From Gallionella sp. (GTDB lineage: Bacteria > Pseudomonadota > Gammaproteobacteria > Burkholderiales > Gallionellaceae): a stretch of 64,000 nt of DNA. Location of the stretch: contig JALNYK010000016.1 of NCBI GenBank assembly GCA_023229845.1, positions 4,040 to 68,039 on the forward strand. Direction: 5' to 3'. Position numbers and translations under genes: made by a program. Below, one piece after another: positions 51,187-60,418 of the stretch. The notes beneath the pieces were generated by a model that saw only the letters and a program-made list of their open reading frames with translations, had not been told where the DNA came from and ran no database searches. How positions within the stretch are numbered: position 1 is the first letter of the stretch; each line of letters opens with the position of its first letter.

Positions 51187-52142
51187 TGTCGCCCGCCTCC
51201 CTGACGCAGGGCCGCGCCCAGCGTCGGCAACATTCTGGCGGCAAATTCGCTATCCTCCAGCTCCGCAATCGCACTGATGTCCATCGCCTGGGATAAATCG
51301 AGCTTTTCCACGTTGGCATCGCTGACCGAGGCCAGAAATTCGACCAGACCGGTGTCGTCCGGAACGCTCACCAGCACCCGGCTCACCGGCAGATAATTGA
51401 ACTGGCGATCGAAATAATCCAGCGAGCGCTGCAACTCCAACTCGATCCGTTCGCGATTTTGCTCGCGTAGTTGTTCGTTGGCATCGCGCAACTGGCCGAT
51501 ACTGACCTCGATGCGCCGTGCCAGATACAATTCGCCGCCCGATGTGAACGTCAGCAGCCCGCCATGATCGCCGAACGCCAATAACGCCAACGCCCGACCC
51601 TCCTGCTCGAACGGCGCTGCAATGTTGCGCTGCGCCATTTCCGGAATATCGATCACTGCCAGCTCCATGCCGGCCCGATGAAACATTTCGATGCGCTTCC
51701 TGATGATATCGTTGGCCGCACTGACCGCGTAAACGGATTGCGCCCTATCCGCACCGCCAAATTTTCCGGCAGGTATCTGCAACACATCCACGGTCGCCTC
51801 GTCCACGGAATACAGCAGGTTGTCCTTGATTTTCCAGCGTATCGCCGTCTTCAGCTCATCAGGAGGGACATTCGGCGCATCCACCAGCGACAGCTGGTAT
51901 TCGCCCGGGGCCAGCAACGTGATGCAGCCCCCCCCTCCGAGATGAGCGGCGCGGCGCAGCTTATCCAGAGAGGCCGCCGAAATAGCCCCGGTCTCGTGAT
52001 ATTCGCAACGCAGCACACACGGCATACCGCCCACCGATTTGACTTTCGCCAGATAAACGCCGCTCGCGCCCAATCCAATGGACAGCCAGCCATCGACGTG
52101 ACTTTTTGATTTGAACAATCTGGAGATAAGCGGCATTCTCAT
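51183..52142 (-). CDS. mshI: MSHA biogenesis protein MshI (PilM-like)
   Basis: MshI is an actin-like cytoplasmic protein like PilM that binds the N-terminus of the PilN-like partner. The 319-residue protein has WLSIGLGASGVYLAKVK at the start, ISLVDAPNVP-type sequence (YQLSLVDAPNVPPDELKTAIRWKIKD) near 85-110, and VYAVSAANDIIRKRIEMFHRAGMELAVIDIPE. It heads the mshI-N block. Start ATG 52142 and ATG 52136 are both possible; neither has a strong ribosome site. Confidence 0.9.
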   Translation of the reverse strand: MRMPLISRLFKSKSHVDGWLSIGLGASGVYLAKVKSVGGMPCVLRCEYHETGAISAASLDKLRRAAHLGGGGCITLLAPGEYQLSLVDAPNVPPDELKTAIRWKIKDNLLYSVDEATVDVLQIPAGKFGGADRAQSVYAVSAANDIIRKRIEMFHRAGMELAVIDIPEMAQRNIAAPFEQEGRALALLAFGDHGGLLTFTSGGELYLARRIEVSIGQLRDANEQLREQNRERIELELQRSLDYFDRQFNYLPVSRVLVSVPDDTGLVEFLASVSDANVEKLDLSQAMDISAIAELEDSEFAARMLPTLGAALRQGGGRQ

Positions 52143-52489
52143 AATTGGCGCGAAGTTAATTCAACAACCTATTGTTGTCAATAGATTTTTTGGAAGTCGC
52201 ACATGCGCTAAAGCATCACGAATAATTGCCGATATCATGCCCCCCCCCGATATGAGCACCTGATAACGTCGGCTTTCGGAATGGAACATGTTTGCCGGCG
52301 AAAGGGACTGGCAAAGGACGCCACCGCCCGTTGATGTAAAAAGAGAATGCTGACTTTTCACGTACACCAACCCATGGAAAAAGTCGCATATGGCTTTAAT
52401 TTTGACTGGCGTCAAAACTATTGAGGCGTAACACCTTGGGCGTTTTAGTAGTTTTGGCTATCGCCGAAATTACTGACCTGCAAAGCAGG
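52143..52489. other. 347-bp gap between mshQ-like gene and mshI, no gene seen
   Basis: The gap is AT-richer than its surroundings. It contains a run of nine C near 52239-52247. An 84-codon minus-strand frame (52161-52415) lacks a ribosome site and family features, so I do not call it. The gap probably holds the promoter of mshI-N, but I cannot place one. Confidence 0.5.
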
Positions 52490-55400
52490 TCAATAATTTT
52501 CCCGCTGATAGATGAACTCGTTGCGACCTTTGTACACGCCGAAAGTAGCCGTGCCCGGAATAATCTGTAAATAAGGCGTCGCAATGGTCGGTGTGACCGT
52601 CACCTTGCCGGAGGAACCCGCCGGATTCGGCTTGCCCAATTGAATACTCAGACTCCCGCCAGACATGGTTCCGCTCGCCGGAGTAATCGTCACCGCCGTC
52701 GCGCCTGTCCCAACGGAATATGTTGTGGATGATGTCGGGGACGTTAAAGTAGTCGCAGAATCCGTATTGCTTTTTGTCCAGACGGCACCATCGTAATACC
52801 GCACCGTCGCGATCAGCGTCAACGGAAGCAATTCCGAACCATAGGCATTGGTAACCTTGATGCGCCCGCTCGCCACCTTCACGCCGCCTTCAACCGAATC
52901 CGCCGGCACGGTACGCAACGAAGTGACGCCATCCGTATCGCTCGCCCGCACGAAAATATCGGTGGGTGCGGTATTCGCAGCCGTAAAGGTATAAGTCGGG
53001 GTGACCGCCGTTGCGACACCCGCAGCAAATGCGGCGGCAGCGACAGCGTCGCCGGCCAGGGCGCCGGGACCTGGATTCTGCGTCGTCGAACTACCCAGCG
53101 CCCCCCATGCAGTGAGCGTCGCCGCCTTGGAAAAAGTGGACGTATTGTCATAATTAACCGTCGTATTGCCCAGCAAACTCCTGGCAGTCACCTGCACGCT
53201 GAACGGCTGGCCGGAGTAGATAAAACCTTTACCGGCCAAAGCCACAGCCCAAGTCAGTGCAATATCGGTTAGCTCCCAATACGTATTGTCATCGGATTGA
53301 CGCGCAATCTTGCCTATATCCGACGCCACAAAACCTGTCGCCGCAATGCGCGCTGCCGCATCGCTATACGTCCACACAGCATCCGCATCCGTCCAAACGT
53401 AAAATGAGTCACGCGACGATGGACAGGCACTATCCGCCCCCGGCCTCGACGGACAAGGCATAAACACTTTCATCGCCGTATCGAAATGATCCGGATAAAA
53501 ACGTCCGACATTGCCAGTCGTCGTGCCGACTACATTGCCGCCGCCCAGATAGCTGCCATCCGCCACGCTCGGCGTCAATGTGACGATGCCGACCTCGCTC
53601 CAGCTCAGATTATTGACTGTCGCCACACCGTTTGCGTCGATCGCCATCCCGCCCCCGCCGAATTCGCCGCCCGCGATCGCGCCGTTGCCCAGTGCGGGAT
53701 TACTCCCCCCCGCCGGCGCAACCAGATTCGCAGTCAGCCCGACGCCTTCCGGCGCGACCTCCTTGCCGTAGTTCGGTGTCGGCGTCACTCCGTCTATGGC
53801 AGTTGCGGTGACCGTCACGCCGAAGGCCTCGCCGGCCTTGACGAACGTCGCCCCGATCGCATCGGCTGCCGCCGGATTGGCCGCACTATCGCTGGTGCGC
53901 CTGATGTTCGACAACACGAACCCCGCCGGTTTGACTGTGAACACGCCGCTGTAACCTTGCTCGGCGGTTGCGGCACTATTGCGCATCCACAATTCCACCT
54001 TGCCCACATCGGCATAATTGAAGCTATACGGACCGACCGAGGGACTGCCGCCAGCAAAACTGAGATCCACCCCGGTCGTCCATACTGTCGGCAAAGCCCC
54101 GCCCCCCTGACACAAAGGCAATGCTTCGGCCGTCGCCGAAAAGGTCGCCTGCACCCCGGCATTGGCGATAGGATCGTGGCAAGACAACCTGAACTGCATA
54201 CTACGCGCCCTCGATTGGGTAGGATGCAGTTCCGTCGCCACCCCAGCCGAATCGACAAAAGTAATATAGATATTGCTCAGCGCTTGCCCAGCAACTAAAG
54301 GAGGCGACCAAGTCACGCGAGTGCACCCCGGCGCCCCGATTAACACCCCGTTACTGCATGCACCATTAGTAAACACAAACGATTCAGCGGGACAAGCCGA
54401 AGTGGTAAAAGTGAGATCGTTGCCATTGGTCGTCCCGGCCGCATTCACACCCACCGCGCGAAAATGATAGGCTGTGCCGCAAGTCAATCCTGTTAACGAA
54501 GCCGAGACGGCGGCATCAACCGCAGTGCCTGCCAACGGGCTGGACGAGGCAGTCACTGTGCTGCCATAGCTAGCAGTCAATCCGTAATCGAAAGTGACTG
54601 TGGTTGTTGCCAGATTGCTGCTAACCGTGCCGTTCAACGTCGCGCCCGAGGTCGTCACCGCCGTCGCCGCATTGGTCGTGACGGTGGGGGCCGCGGGAGT
54701 CGTGAGCAAGCACTCCGGCGTAGAGGTGACCTCGGTCAGCGCGCCGAAACTCGTTACGCCAGTCGTCACCCCGGTAATCGCAGAAGCTCCAGTATGGGTA
54801 AGGTTCCCGCTCGCCAGCGGCGTGGCTGCCGTGGGACGGACCTGGATGCCCTGCCAGGTGAGCGAATTGGCGCTGATGCTGACGGCTGTGACGGTAAAAG
54901 TAATTGCCGTCGCGGTGATCGAGGTGACCGCCATCGAGGTTCCGCTCGCGGCATTGTTGATGTTCCTGTTGGCCGGAAAGGTTCCCGTCAGCAGCACCGT
55001 GACCGTCGCCGCGGTGTTGAATTCGAATCCCGCCGGCGCGCTCAGCACTATCGTGTCCGCTCCGATCTCGCCTCCGGCTCCTTCGGTAAGCGTCGGGCCG
55101 GTCAGTGCAGTCCATGTCCCCTCAGCAGAACATCCCGGAGCCGTATTCGAGGCGATCGCTCCGCCGCCGGATGCGGGCGTTACCATGCCACAAGCCCCGG
55201 CAGCAAAGGTAAGGTCGTTGCCATTGGTCGTCCCCGCAGAATTCACCCCCTTGGCGCGAAAATGGTAGGTCGTGCCGCAAATCAATCCCGTCACTGATGC
55301 GGAGACGGCGGCATTAACCGCCGTGTCTGCCAACGGGCTGGTGGTGGCAGTCACTGTGCTGCCATAACCCGTTGTCAATCCATAATCAAAAGTGACTGTG

Positions 55401-56227
55401 GTTGTCGCCAAATTGCTGCTAACCGTGCCGTTCAACGTCGCGCCCGAAATCGTCACAGCCGTCGCCGCATTGGTCGTGACGGTGGGCGCCGCCACGTAGC
55501 TGATGGCAACCATGCCACTTCCACCAGCGCCGCCATTTCTATCCTGTCCGGTGCTAGCGCATCCGCCTGCGCCACCGCCGCCTGCCGCCGTCCCGGCGTT
55601 CCCTACCCCACCAGCCGTCAATCCCGCGCCACCGCTGCCACCGCCAACCGCGGTGCCGGTTCCCGCCATATTCAGGAGCGCATCCCCTCCCGCGCCGCCG
55701 CTACCCGCGCCACCGCCCCCCGCACCGCCCAGACTCAGAATCGAACACCCCAGCAGCCCCGCCGAACCGTGGCCGCCTCGGTAAACCACATCGCCGATGC
55801 CGGAGACGGCAGATCCCTGCCCCCCTGCACCGATCAACAAAGCGGAGATCCCGCCCCCTGCGCCACCTTTTGCAACCACCTCCACTGCGGGCGTTCCCAG
55901 CGCGAAGGCCGAATCCCCCCCCACAACACCATTGCCGCCGTTGCCGCCTGCGCCACTCGCACCAACGGTCACCACATAGGAATTGCCGGGAATCACCGTC
56001 ACCAGCCTCGTCGCATATTGCCCTCCGGCGCCGCCGCCGCCCTTGGCTGGGTTGCCGGTCGCAGCACCGCCGCCTCCGCCTCCGCCCCAGGTCTGAACCG
56101 TGGCTGAAGTAACGCCTGCAGGCGCAACCCAAGTGTATGTCCCAGGAGTCAGGTAAGTGTCTGCGCCCTGCGCCGCCCCGACAAAAAGCCCCAGTATCAG
56201 AGCAATTATCCTGGCGGCCCGGTTCAT
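52490..56227 (-). CDS. MshQ-like surface protein with glycine-rich N-terminus
   Basis: The 1245-residue protein has a signal peptide (MNRAARIIALILGLFVGAAQG). A glycine-rich region follows (about 30-265) with runs such as GGGGGGGAATGNP and GGSGGAGLTAGG. Then come two fibronectin-like repeats that are near copies of each other (about 265-365 and 510-610, APTVTTNAATAVT...). The C-terminal half matches the MshQ/DUF6701 type: VGRFYPDHFDTA, SGRIKVTNAYGSELLPL, and ATFGVYKGRNEFIYQREN at the end. MshQ is associated with MSHA pili and its role is unclear. I chose ATG 56227, with GGAG 9 bases upstream, 4 bases after the tyrS stop. Confidence 0.83.
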   Translation of the reverse strand: MNRAARIIALILGLFVGAAQGADTYLTPGTYTWVAPAGVTSATVQTWGGGGGGGAATGNPAKGGGGAGGQYATRLVTVIPGNSYVVTVGASGAGGNGGNGVVGGDSAFALGTPAVEVVAKGGAGGGISALLIGAGGQGSAVSGIGDVVYRGGHGSAGLLGCSILSLGGAGGGGAGSGGAGGDALLNMAGTGTAVGGGSGGAGLTAGGVGNAGTAAGGGGAGGCASTGQDRNGGAGGSGMVAISYVAAPTVTTNAATAVTISGATLNGTVSSNLATTTVTFDYGLTTGYGSTVTATTSPLADTAVNAAVSASVTGLICGTTYHFRAKGVNSAGTTNGNDLTFAAGACGMVTPASGGGAIASNTAPGCSAEGTWTALTGPTLTEGAGGEIGADTIVLSAPAGFEFNTAATVTVLLTGTFPANRNINNAASGTSMAVTSITATAITFTVTAVSISANSLTWQGIQVRPTAATPLASGNLTHTGASAITGVTTGVTSFGALTEVTSTPECLLTTPAAPTVTTNAATAVTTSGATLNGTVSSNLATTTVTFDYGLTASYGSTVTASSSPLAGTAVDAAVSASLTGLTCGTAYHFRAVGVNAAGTTNGNDLTFTTSACPAESFVFTNGACSNGVLIGAPGCTRVTWSPPLVAGQALSNIYITFVDSAGVATELHPTQSRARSMQFRLSCHDPIANAGVQATFSATAEALPLCQGGGALPTVWTTGVDLSFAGGSPSVGPYSFNYADVGKVELWMRNSAATAEQGYSGVFTVKPAGFVLSNIRRTSDSAANPAAADAIGATFVKAGEAFGVTVTATAIDGVTPTPNYGKEVAPEGVGLTANLVAPAGGSNPALGNGAIAGGEFGGGGMAIDANGVATVNNLSWSEVGIVTLTPSVADGSYLGGGNVVGTTTGNVGRFYPDHFDTAMKVFMPCPSRPGADSACPSSRDSFYVWTDADAVWTYSDAAARIAATGFVASDIGKIARQSDDNTYWELTDIALTWAVALAGKGFIYSGQPFSVQVTARSLLGNTTVNYDNTSTFSKAATLTAWGALGSSTTQNPGPGALAGDAVAAAAFAAGVATAVTPTYTFTAANTAPTDIFVRASDTDGVTSLRTVPADSVEGGVKVASGRIKVTNAYGSELLPLTLIATVRYYDGAVWTKSNTDSATTLTSPTSSTTYSVGTGATAVTITPASGTMSGGSLSIQLGKPNPAGSSGKVTVTPTIATPYLQIIPGTATFGVYKGRNEFIYQRENY
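54407..54694 (-). repeat. Internal repeat copy B in the mshQ-like gene
   Basis: This 288-bp block is a close copy of 55206-55493, in the same direction and frame, 799 bp away. It encodes APTVTTNAATAVTTSGATLN and so on to NGNDLTF. The high DNA identity over most of the block indicates a fairly recent duplication or gene conversion. Confidence 0.85.
55206..55493 (-). repeat. Internal repeat copy A in the mshQ-like gene
   Basis: This is the partner of 54407-54694 and encodes the first fibronectin-like unit. The two copies differ at scattered bases, for example GYGSTVTATTSPLAD here against SYGSTVTASSSPLAG in copy B. Confidence 0.85.
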
Positions 56228-56231
56228 ACGA

Positions 56232-57455
56232 TCATGCTCCGATCGAAATCCGCGCAAATTTGCGCTTGCCCACCTGCGCCACCACCGTCCGTCCGGCCTC
56301 CACGATGGCCGCCTTGTCGTTGACCCGCTCGCCGTCGAGCTTGACCGCGCCCTGCTGGATCATGCGTATCGCTTCGGAGGTGCTGTCGACCAGCCCGGCC
56401 TGTTTCAGCAGATGCGGCACGCCGATGCGACCATCCTGCGCCGCGACGTTGATCTCGGGCATGTCGTCCGGCAGCACGCCTTTCTGGAAGCGCGCCTCGA
56501 ATTCCGCCAGCGCGTCTTCGGCAGCCTTGCGGGAATGGAAGCGCGCGACGATCTCCTGCGCGAACAGCACCTTGATGTCACGCGGATTGCGTCCGCCTTC
56601 GATGTCTGCACGCCATTTCGCGATGGTCGCCAGCGATTCGAACGACAGCAGTTCCAGATAACGCCACATCAGCGTGTCGGAGATAGACATCAGCTTGCCG
56701 AACATGTCCGACGGCGCATCGGTGATGCCGATGTAGTTGCCCAGCGACTTGGACATCTTGTTGACGCCGTCCAGCCCCTCCAGCAACGGCATGGTGAGCA
56801 CGCACTGCGACGGTTGGCCATAGTGCTTCTGCAACTCGCGGCCCATCAGCAGGTTGAATTTCTGGTCGGTGCCGCCCAGCTCGATGTCGGCCTTGAGCGC
56901 GACGGAGTCGTAGCCCTGCACCAGCGGATAGACGAACTCGTGGATCGCGATCGGCTGGTTGCCTTTGTAGCGCTTGGAGAAGTCGTCGCGCTCCAGCATC
57001 TGCGCGACGGTGTGGGTCGCGGCCAGACGGATCAGGTCGACCGCGCTGAACTTGTCCATCCAGGTCGAGTTGAACACGATCTCGGTCTTTTCCGGGTCGA
57101 GCACCTTGAACACCTGATCGCGGTAGGACTGGGCGTTTTCCAGCACCTGCTCGCGCGACAGCGGCGGACGGGTGGCGTTCTTGCCGGTCGGGTCGCCTAT
57201 CATGCCGGTGAAGTCGCCGATCAGGAACAGCGCATGGTGGCCGAGGTCCTGCAACTGGCGCATCTTGTTCAGCAGCACGGTGTGGCCGAGGTGCAAATCG
57301 GGCGCGGTGGGGTCGAAACCGGCCTTGACGCGCAGCGGGCGGCCCAGCGCCAGCTTCTGTTTCAGTTCGTGTTCGAGCAGCAGTTCATGCGCGCCGCGCT
57401 TGATCGTCGCCAGCGCATCGGCCAAAGCCGGGTCCAGTTGTGTGGTTTCAGTCAT
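56232..57455 (-). CDS. tyrS: Tyrosine--tRNA ligase
   Basis: TyrS charges tRNA-Tyr. The 407-residue class I enzyme has the HIGH-type motif in DLHLGHTVLLNKM near residue 50, TGMIGDPTGKNATRPPLS, GGTDQKFNLLMGRELQ, and the KMSKS motif in GVNKMSKSLGNYIG. The C-terminal S4 domain includes AIRMIQQGAVKLDGERV. The 407-residue length fits the TyrZ-like group of betaproteobacteria. It is divergent from the M23 peptidase gene, with 199 bp between them. Confidence 0.97.
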   Translation of the reverse strand: MTETTQLDPALADALATIKRGAHELLLEHELKQKLALGRPLRVKAGFDPTAPDLHLGHTVLLNKMRQLQDLGHHALFLIGDFTGMIGDPTGKNATRPPLSREQVLENAQSYRDQVFKVLDPEKTEIVFNSTWMDKFSAVDLIRLAATHTVAQMLERDDFSKRYKGNQPIAIHEFVYPLVQGYDSVALKADIELGGTDQKFNLLMGRELQKHYGQPSQCVLTMPLLEGLDGVNKMSKSLGNYIGITDAPSDMFGKLMSISDTLMWRYLELLSFESLATIAKWRADIEGGRNPRDIKVLFAQEIVARFHSRKAAEDALAEFEARFQKGVLPDDMPEINVAAQDGRIGVPHLLKQAGLVDSTSEAIRMIQQGAVKLDGERVNDKAAIVEAGRTVVAQVGKRKFARISIGA

Positions 57456-57475
57456 GTTTCTTGTAGTTCCAGTTT

Positions 57476-57494
57476 GAACGGACGCCGTCCGTTC
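57476..57494 (-). promoter_or_regulatory. Perfect dyad in the tyrS leader
   Basis: GAACGGAC (57476-57483) and GTCCGTTC (57487-57494) form a perfect 8-bp dyad with a 3-nt centre, 21 bp upstream of the tyrS ATG. It could be an mRNA hairpin near the ribosome site or a protein-binding site. No T-box features are present. Confidence 0.4.
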
Positions 57495-57654
57495 CGATTT
57501 TCATGCCGCTTGTCGGTCGGCATCTGCCGCCCGATTTTTTCTTCCCCCTCCGATCAGTTCGGGTTTGAGGGTGTGCCGGTTTCTGTTAAAGTGCGCGCCA
57601 TTAAAAAAATAATACGTTATTAAAGAATAAACGCAGCGACTTCAGGAGGCGCGA

Positions 57655-58986
57655 ATGTTACCCCAAAACCGGCTCGTCCAAGAACGCAACACGCCAAAAA
57701 ATCAGGCTCCGGCAGGCAAAATGAAGCTGCGCTGGTTCGTTGCGCTGTCGACGATGCCGCTGCTGGGCGTCGTGACGGCCTTCGGTCTGGTGCCGGAAAG
57801 CGAGTTGGGGCTGGACATCGGCAAAATCGCATTCGAAGAGATCGCCCTGCCCAAGGTCGCACCCGCCGCGTTTACCGAGAACCACTTCTGGCGCAACGAA
57901 AAAATGCAGCGCGGCGACACCGTCGCTGAACTGCTGCGCCGCCTGAACGTATCGGACAGCCAGGCCAGCGAATACCTGCGCACCGCCGCCGAAGCCGAGT
58001 CGTTCCGCAAGCTGCCGGTCGGCCGCGAGGTGCAGGCCGAAACCGACGCTACCGGCAAACTGGTCGCACTGCGCTATCTGGGCGATAAGAACGCCCAGGT
58101 GGTGATCGAGGCTCAAGGCGAGGGTTACACAACCAGGATTCAGGAAGCGCAACTCGAGAAACGCCTGTTCGTGCGCACCGGCGAAATCAAGACCAGCCTG
58201 TATGCGGCGACCGATGCCGCCGGCGTGCCCGAGGGCGCGGCCAACCAGTTGACCGAAATTTTCAGCGGCGACATCGACTTCCACCACGACCTGAAGCGCG
58301 GCGACAAATTCACCGTGATCTACGAGATGACCTACAGCAACGGCGAACTGATCAGCACCGGACGCATCCAGGCCGCCGAGTTCGTCAACCAGGGCACGGC
58401 GTATCGCGCGATCTACTTTCAGGGCGAGGGTCAGTCGCAGGGCGATTACTACACCCAGGAAGGCAAGAGCGTGCGCAAGGCTTTCCTGCGCTCGCCGATC
58501 GCTTTCTCGCGCATCAGTTCCGGCTTCAGCAATTCGCGCTTCCACCCTGTGCTGAACAAATGGCGCGCCCATAAGGGCGTGGACTTCGCCGCCCCGATCG
58601 GCACGCCGGTCAAGGTCACTTCGGACGGCATCGTTTCCACCTTCGGCAGGCAGAACGGCTATGGCAACGTCATCATGATCAACCATCAGGGGCGCTACAC
58701 CACGGTGTACGGCCACCTGTCCCGTTTTGCCAAGGGACTGAAACGCGGCCAGCGCGTGGCGCAGGGTAGCGTTATCGGCTACGTCGGCATGACCGGCATC
58801 ACCAGCGGCCCGCACCTGCACTACGAATTCAAGGTCGATGGACAGCAGCGCGACCCGTTGCGCGTAGCTCTGCCAAACGCCCAACCCGTCAAGGCGGCCA
58901 ACCGGGAGGCCTTCCTGGCCGTGGCAGACAATTTTGTGGCCCGCATCAATCAGCTGCGCAACACCAACCTCGCCAAGCTCGACTGA
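57655..58986 (+). CDS. M23 family peptidoglycan endopeptidase
   Basis: M23 metallopeptidases cut peptidoglycan cross-links. The 443-residue protein has a membrane anchor or signal at about 25-45 (LRWFVALSTMPLLGVVTAFGL), an OapA/LysM-like region with GDTVAELLRRLNVSD, and a C-terminal LytM domain. Its zinc ligands lie in HPVLNKWRAHKGVDFAAP (His near 300 and Asp) and GPHLHYEF (HxH). AGGAGG lies just before ATG 57655. The arrangement with divergent tyrS and downstream anmK is common in betaproteobacteria. Confidence 0.94.
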   Translation: MLPQNRLVQERNTPKNQAPAGKMKLRWFVALSTMPLLGVVTAFGLVPESELGLDIGKIAFEEIALPKVAPAAFTENHFWRNEKMQRGDTVAELLRRLNVSDSQASEYLRTAAEAESFRKLPVGREVQAETDATGKLVALRYLGDKNAQVVIEAQGEGYTTRIQEAQLEKRLFVRTGEIKTSLYAATDAAGVPEGAANQLTEIFSGDIDFHHDLKRGDKFTVIYEMTYSNGELISTGRIQAAEFVNQGTAYRAIYFQGEGQSQGDYYTQEGKSVRKAFLRSPIAFSRISSGFSNSRFHPVLNKWRAHKGVDFAAPIGTPVKVTSDGIVSTFGRQNGYGNVIMINHQGRYTTVYGHLSRFAKGLKRGQRVAQGSVIGYVGMTGITSGPHLHYEFKVDGQQRDPLRVALPNAQPVKAANREAFLAVADNFVARINQLRNTNLAKLD

Positions 58987-58993
58987 TCCAGCC

Positions 58994-60091
58994 GTGCGCC
59001 AGCCTGAGCTCTATATCGGGCTGATGTCCGGCACTAGCCTGGACGGCGTCGATGCCGTCCTCGTTGACCTTGCCCAGCCGCAACCAGAACTCATTGCCCG
59101 CCACTACCTGCCGTTCGACGAAGAACTGAAGAGCGAGCTGCTAGCGCTGCATCACCCAGACCACAACGAACTTCACCGCAGCCAACTGGTCGCCAACCGG
59201 CTGGCTCGGCTGTATGCGCAAAGCGTCGCGGCATTATTGGGAAAAACCGGCATCGCCACAGCACGGATCGAAGCGATCGGCTGTCACGGTCAGACCATAC
59301 GCCACTGCCCGGAACACGGCTATACGCTGCAGATCGGCAATTCGGCGTTGCTGGCGGAACTGTCCGGCATCCGCGTCGTGAGCGATTTCCGCAGCCGCGA
59401 CATCGCCGCCGGCGGGCAGGGCGCGCCTCTGGTTCCGGCCTTCCACGACAAGGTGCTGCGCCACGCCACTATCCACCGCGTGGTGGTCAACGTCGGCGGC
59501 ATCGGCAACCTGACCGACCTGCCGCCGAATGCCCCCACATCGGGTTTCGACTGCGGCCCGGGCGGCCTGCTGATGGATGCCTGGTGCATGCGCCATCTCG
59601 GTCAACCCTACGATGTCGACGGTGCTTGGGCAGTCTCCGGCGAAGTGCTGCCGGCGCTGCTGGAGCGGATGCTGGACGAGCCGTTCTTCGCGCTGCCGCC
59701 GCCGAAAAGCAGCGGCCGCGATCTGTTCAACATGACATGGCTGGAAAGCCGTCTGAAAGGCGACGAGACTGCGGCAGACGTGCAGGCCACGCTGCTGGAA
59801 TTAACCTGTCAGGGCATCGCCCGCGCGATCCGAAAACATTGCCGCGGTGCGCAGGAGATGTACCTGTGCGGCGGCGGCGCACACAACAGCGCCCTGCGCG
59901 CCCGCCTCGCCACACTGTTGCCGAAATGCGCTATCGATACGACCGACAGTCTGGGCGTCAGCGGCGACTTCCTGGAAGCCATTGCCTTCGCCTGGCTGGC
60001 GCAACAAACGCTGCAAGGCAAGCCAGCCAACCTCCCAGCTGTCACCGGCGCGCGCCATCCCTGCGTGCTCGGCGCGATCTATCCGGCGTAA
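58994..60091 (+). CDS. anmK: Anhydro-N-acetylmuramic acid kinase
   Basis: AnmK phosphorylates and opens anhydroMurNAc during cell-wall recycling, which fits its place after a peptidoglycan peptidase and in a genome with the lytic transglycosylase MltF. I chose GTG 58994 (reading VRQPELYIGLMSGTSLDGVDAVL), because the conserved start of the family lies there; the open frame before it overlaps the peptidase gene. The 365-residue protein has LMSGTSLDG, AIGCHGQTIRH, GGQGAPLVPAFH, VVNVGGIGNLT and LCGGGAHN. Confidence 0.94.
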   Translation: MRQPELYIGLMSGTSLDGVDAVLVDLAQPQPELIARHYLPFDEELKSELLALHHPDHNELHRSQLVANRLARLYAQSVAALLGKTGIATARIEAIGCHGQTIRHCPEHGYTLQIGNSALLAELSGIRVVSDFRSRDIAAGGQGAPLVPAFHDKVLRHATIHRVVVNVGGIGNLTDLPPNAPTSGFDCGPGGLLMDAWCMRHLGQPYDVDGAWAVSGEVLPALLERMLDEPFFALPPPKSSGRDLFNMTWLESRLKGDETAADVQATLLELTCQGIARAIRKHCRGAQEMYLCGGGAHNSALRARLATLLPKCAIDTTDSLGVSGDFLEAIAFAWLAQQTLQGKPANLPAVTGARHPCVLGAIYPA

Positions 60092-60152
60092 ACATTAACC
60101 ACGGAATACACGGAACGAACCGAGGCGTTACTCCGGTTTGATTAGCCCAGCA

Positions 60153-60324
60153 GTAGGTCGGGTTAGGCCTGCAAGGCCGTAACCCGACGGATGGATTTGC
60201 CGGATAAACGTCGGGTTACACCCGCGAGGGGTAGGCCGAGGTTGCCTCGAAGAGGTTCTTGCCCCTTTGGGGTAAGGGGCTAAAGCCCCAACAACACACG
60301 CTCCGCTGCGCTAACCCGACCTAC
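60153..60324. repeat. Long GTAG-ended composite palindrome
   Basis: The element starts GTAGGTCGGGTTAGGCCTGC at 60153 and ends GCTAACCCGACCTAC at 60324. The interior holds further GTAACCCGAC and GTCGGGTTAC arms and a GGGGTAAGGGGCTAAAGCCCC hairpin split across positions 60270-60292. It is the largest member of the family in the window. It lies in the 327-bp gap between anmK and erpA, which also has a short CCACGGAATACACGGAAC fragment near 60099 and no gene. Confidence 0.9.
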
Positions 60325-60365
60325 GAAACTACAAAACTTCCGTGGACCAGTGTTTTTCCCGGCGT

Positions 60366-60398
60366 AAAAAAAGCGAGGAGGCTTGCGCCCCCTCGCCT
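60366..60398 (-). terminator. Rho-independent terminator after erpA
   Basis: On the minus strand GGCGAGGGGGC-GCAA-GCCTCCTCGC forms a strong stem with one mismatch, followed by TTTTTTT. It lies 20 bp past the erpA stop. Confidence 0.88.
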
Positions 60399-60418
60399 TT
60401 CGACTGCAAGCCGCTCGA

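Noticed and set aside
52161..52415. 84-codon minus-strand frame between mshQ-like gene and mshI
   Set aside because: No ribosome site, no recognisable features, crosses a run of nine C; probably chance.
54594..55268. Plus-strand frame of 224 codons opposite the mshQ-like gene
   Set aside because: Antisense to the fibronectin-like repeats; valine- and alanine-rich translation mirrors the threonine- and glycine-rich sense codons.
57456..57654. T-box or other amino acid riboswitch before tyrS
   Set aside because: Only a short dyad is present; no T-box sequence or antiterminator is seen, and such elements are not expected in this group.
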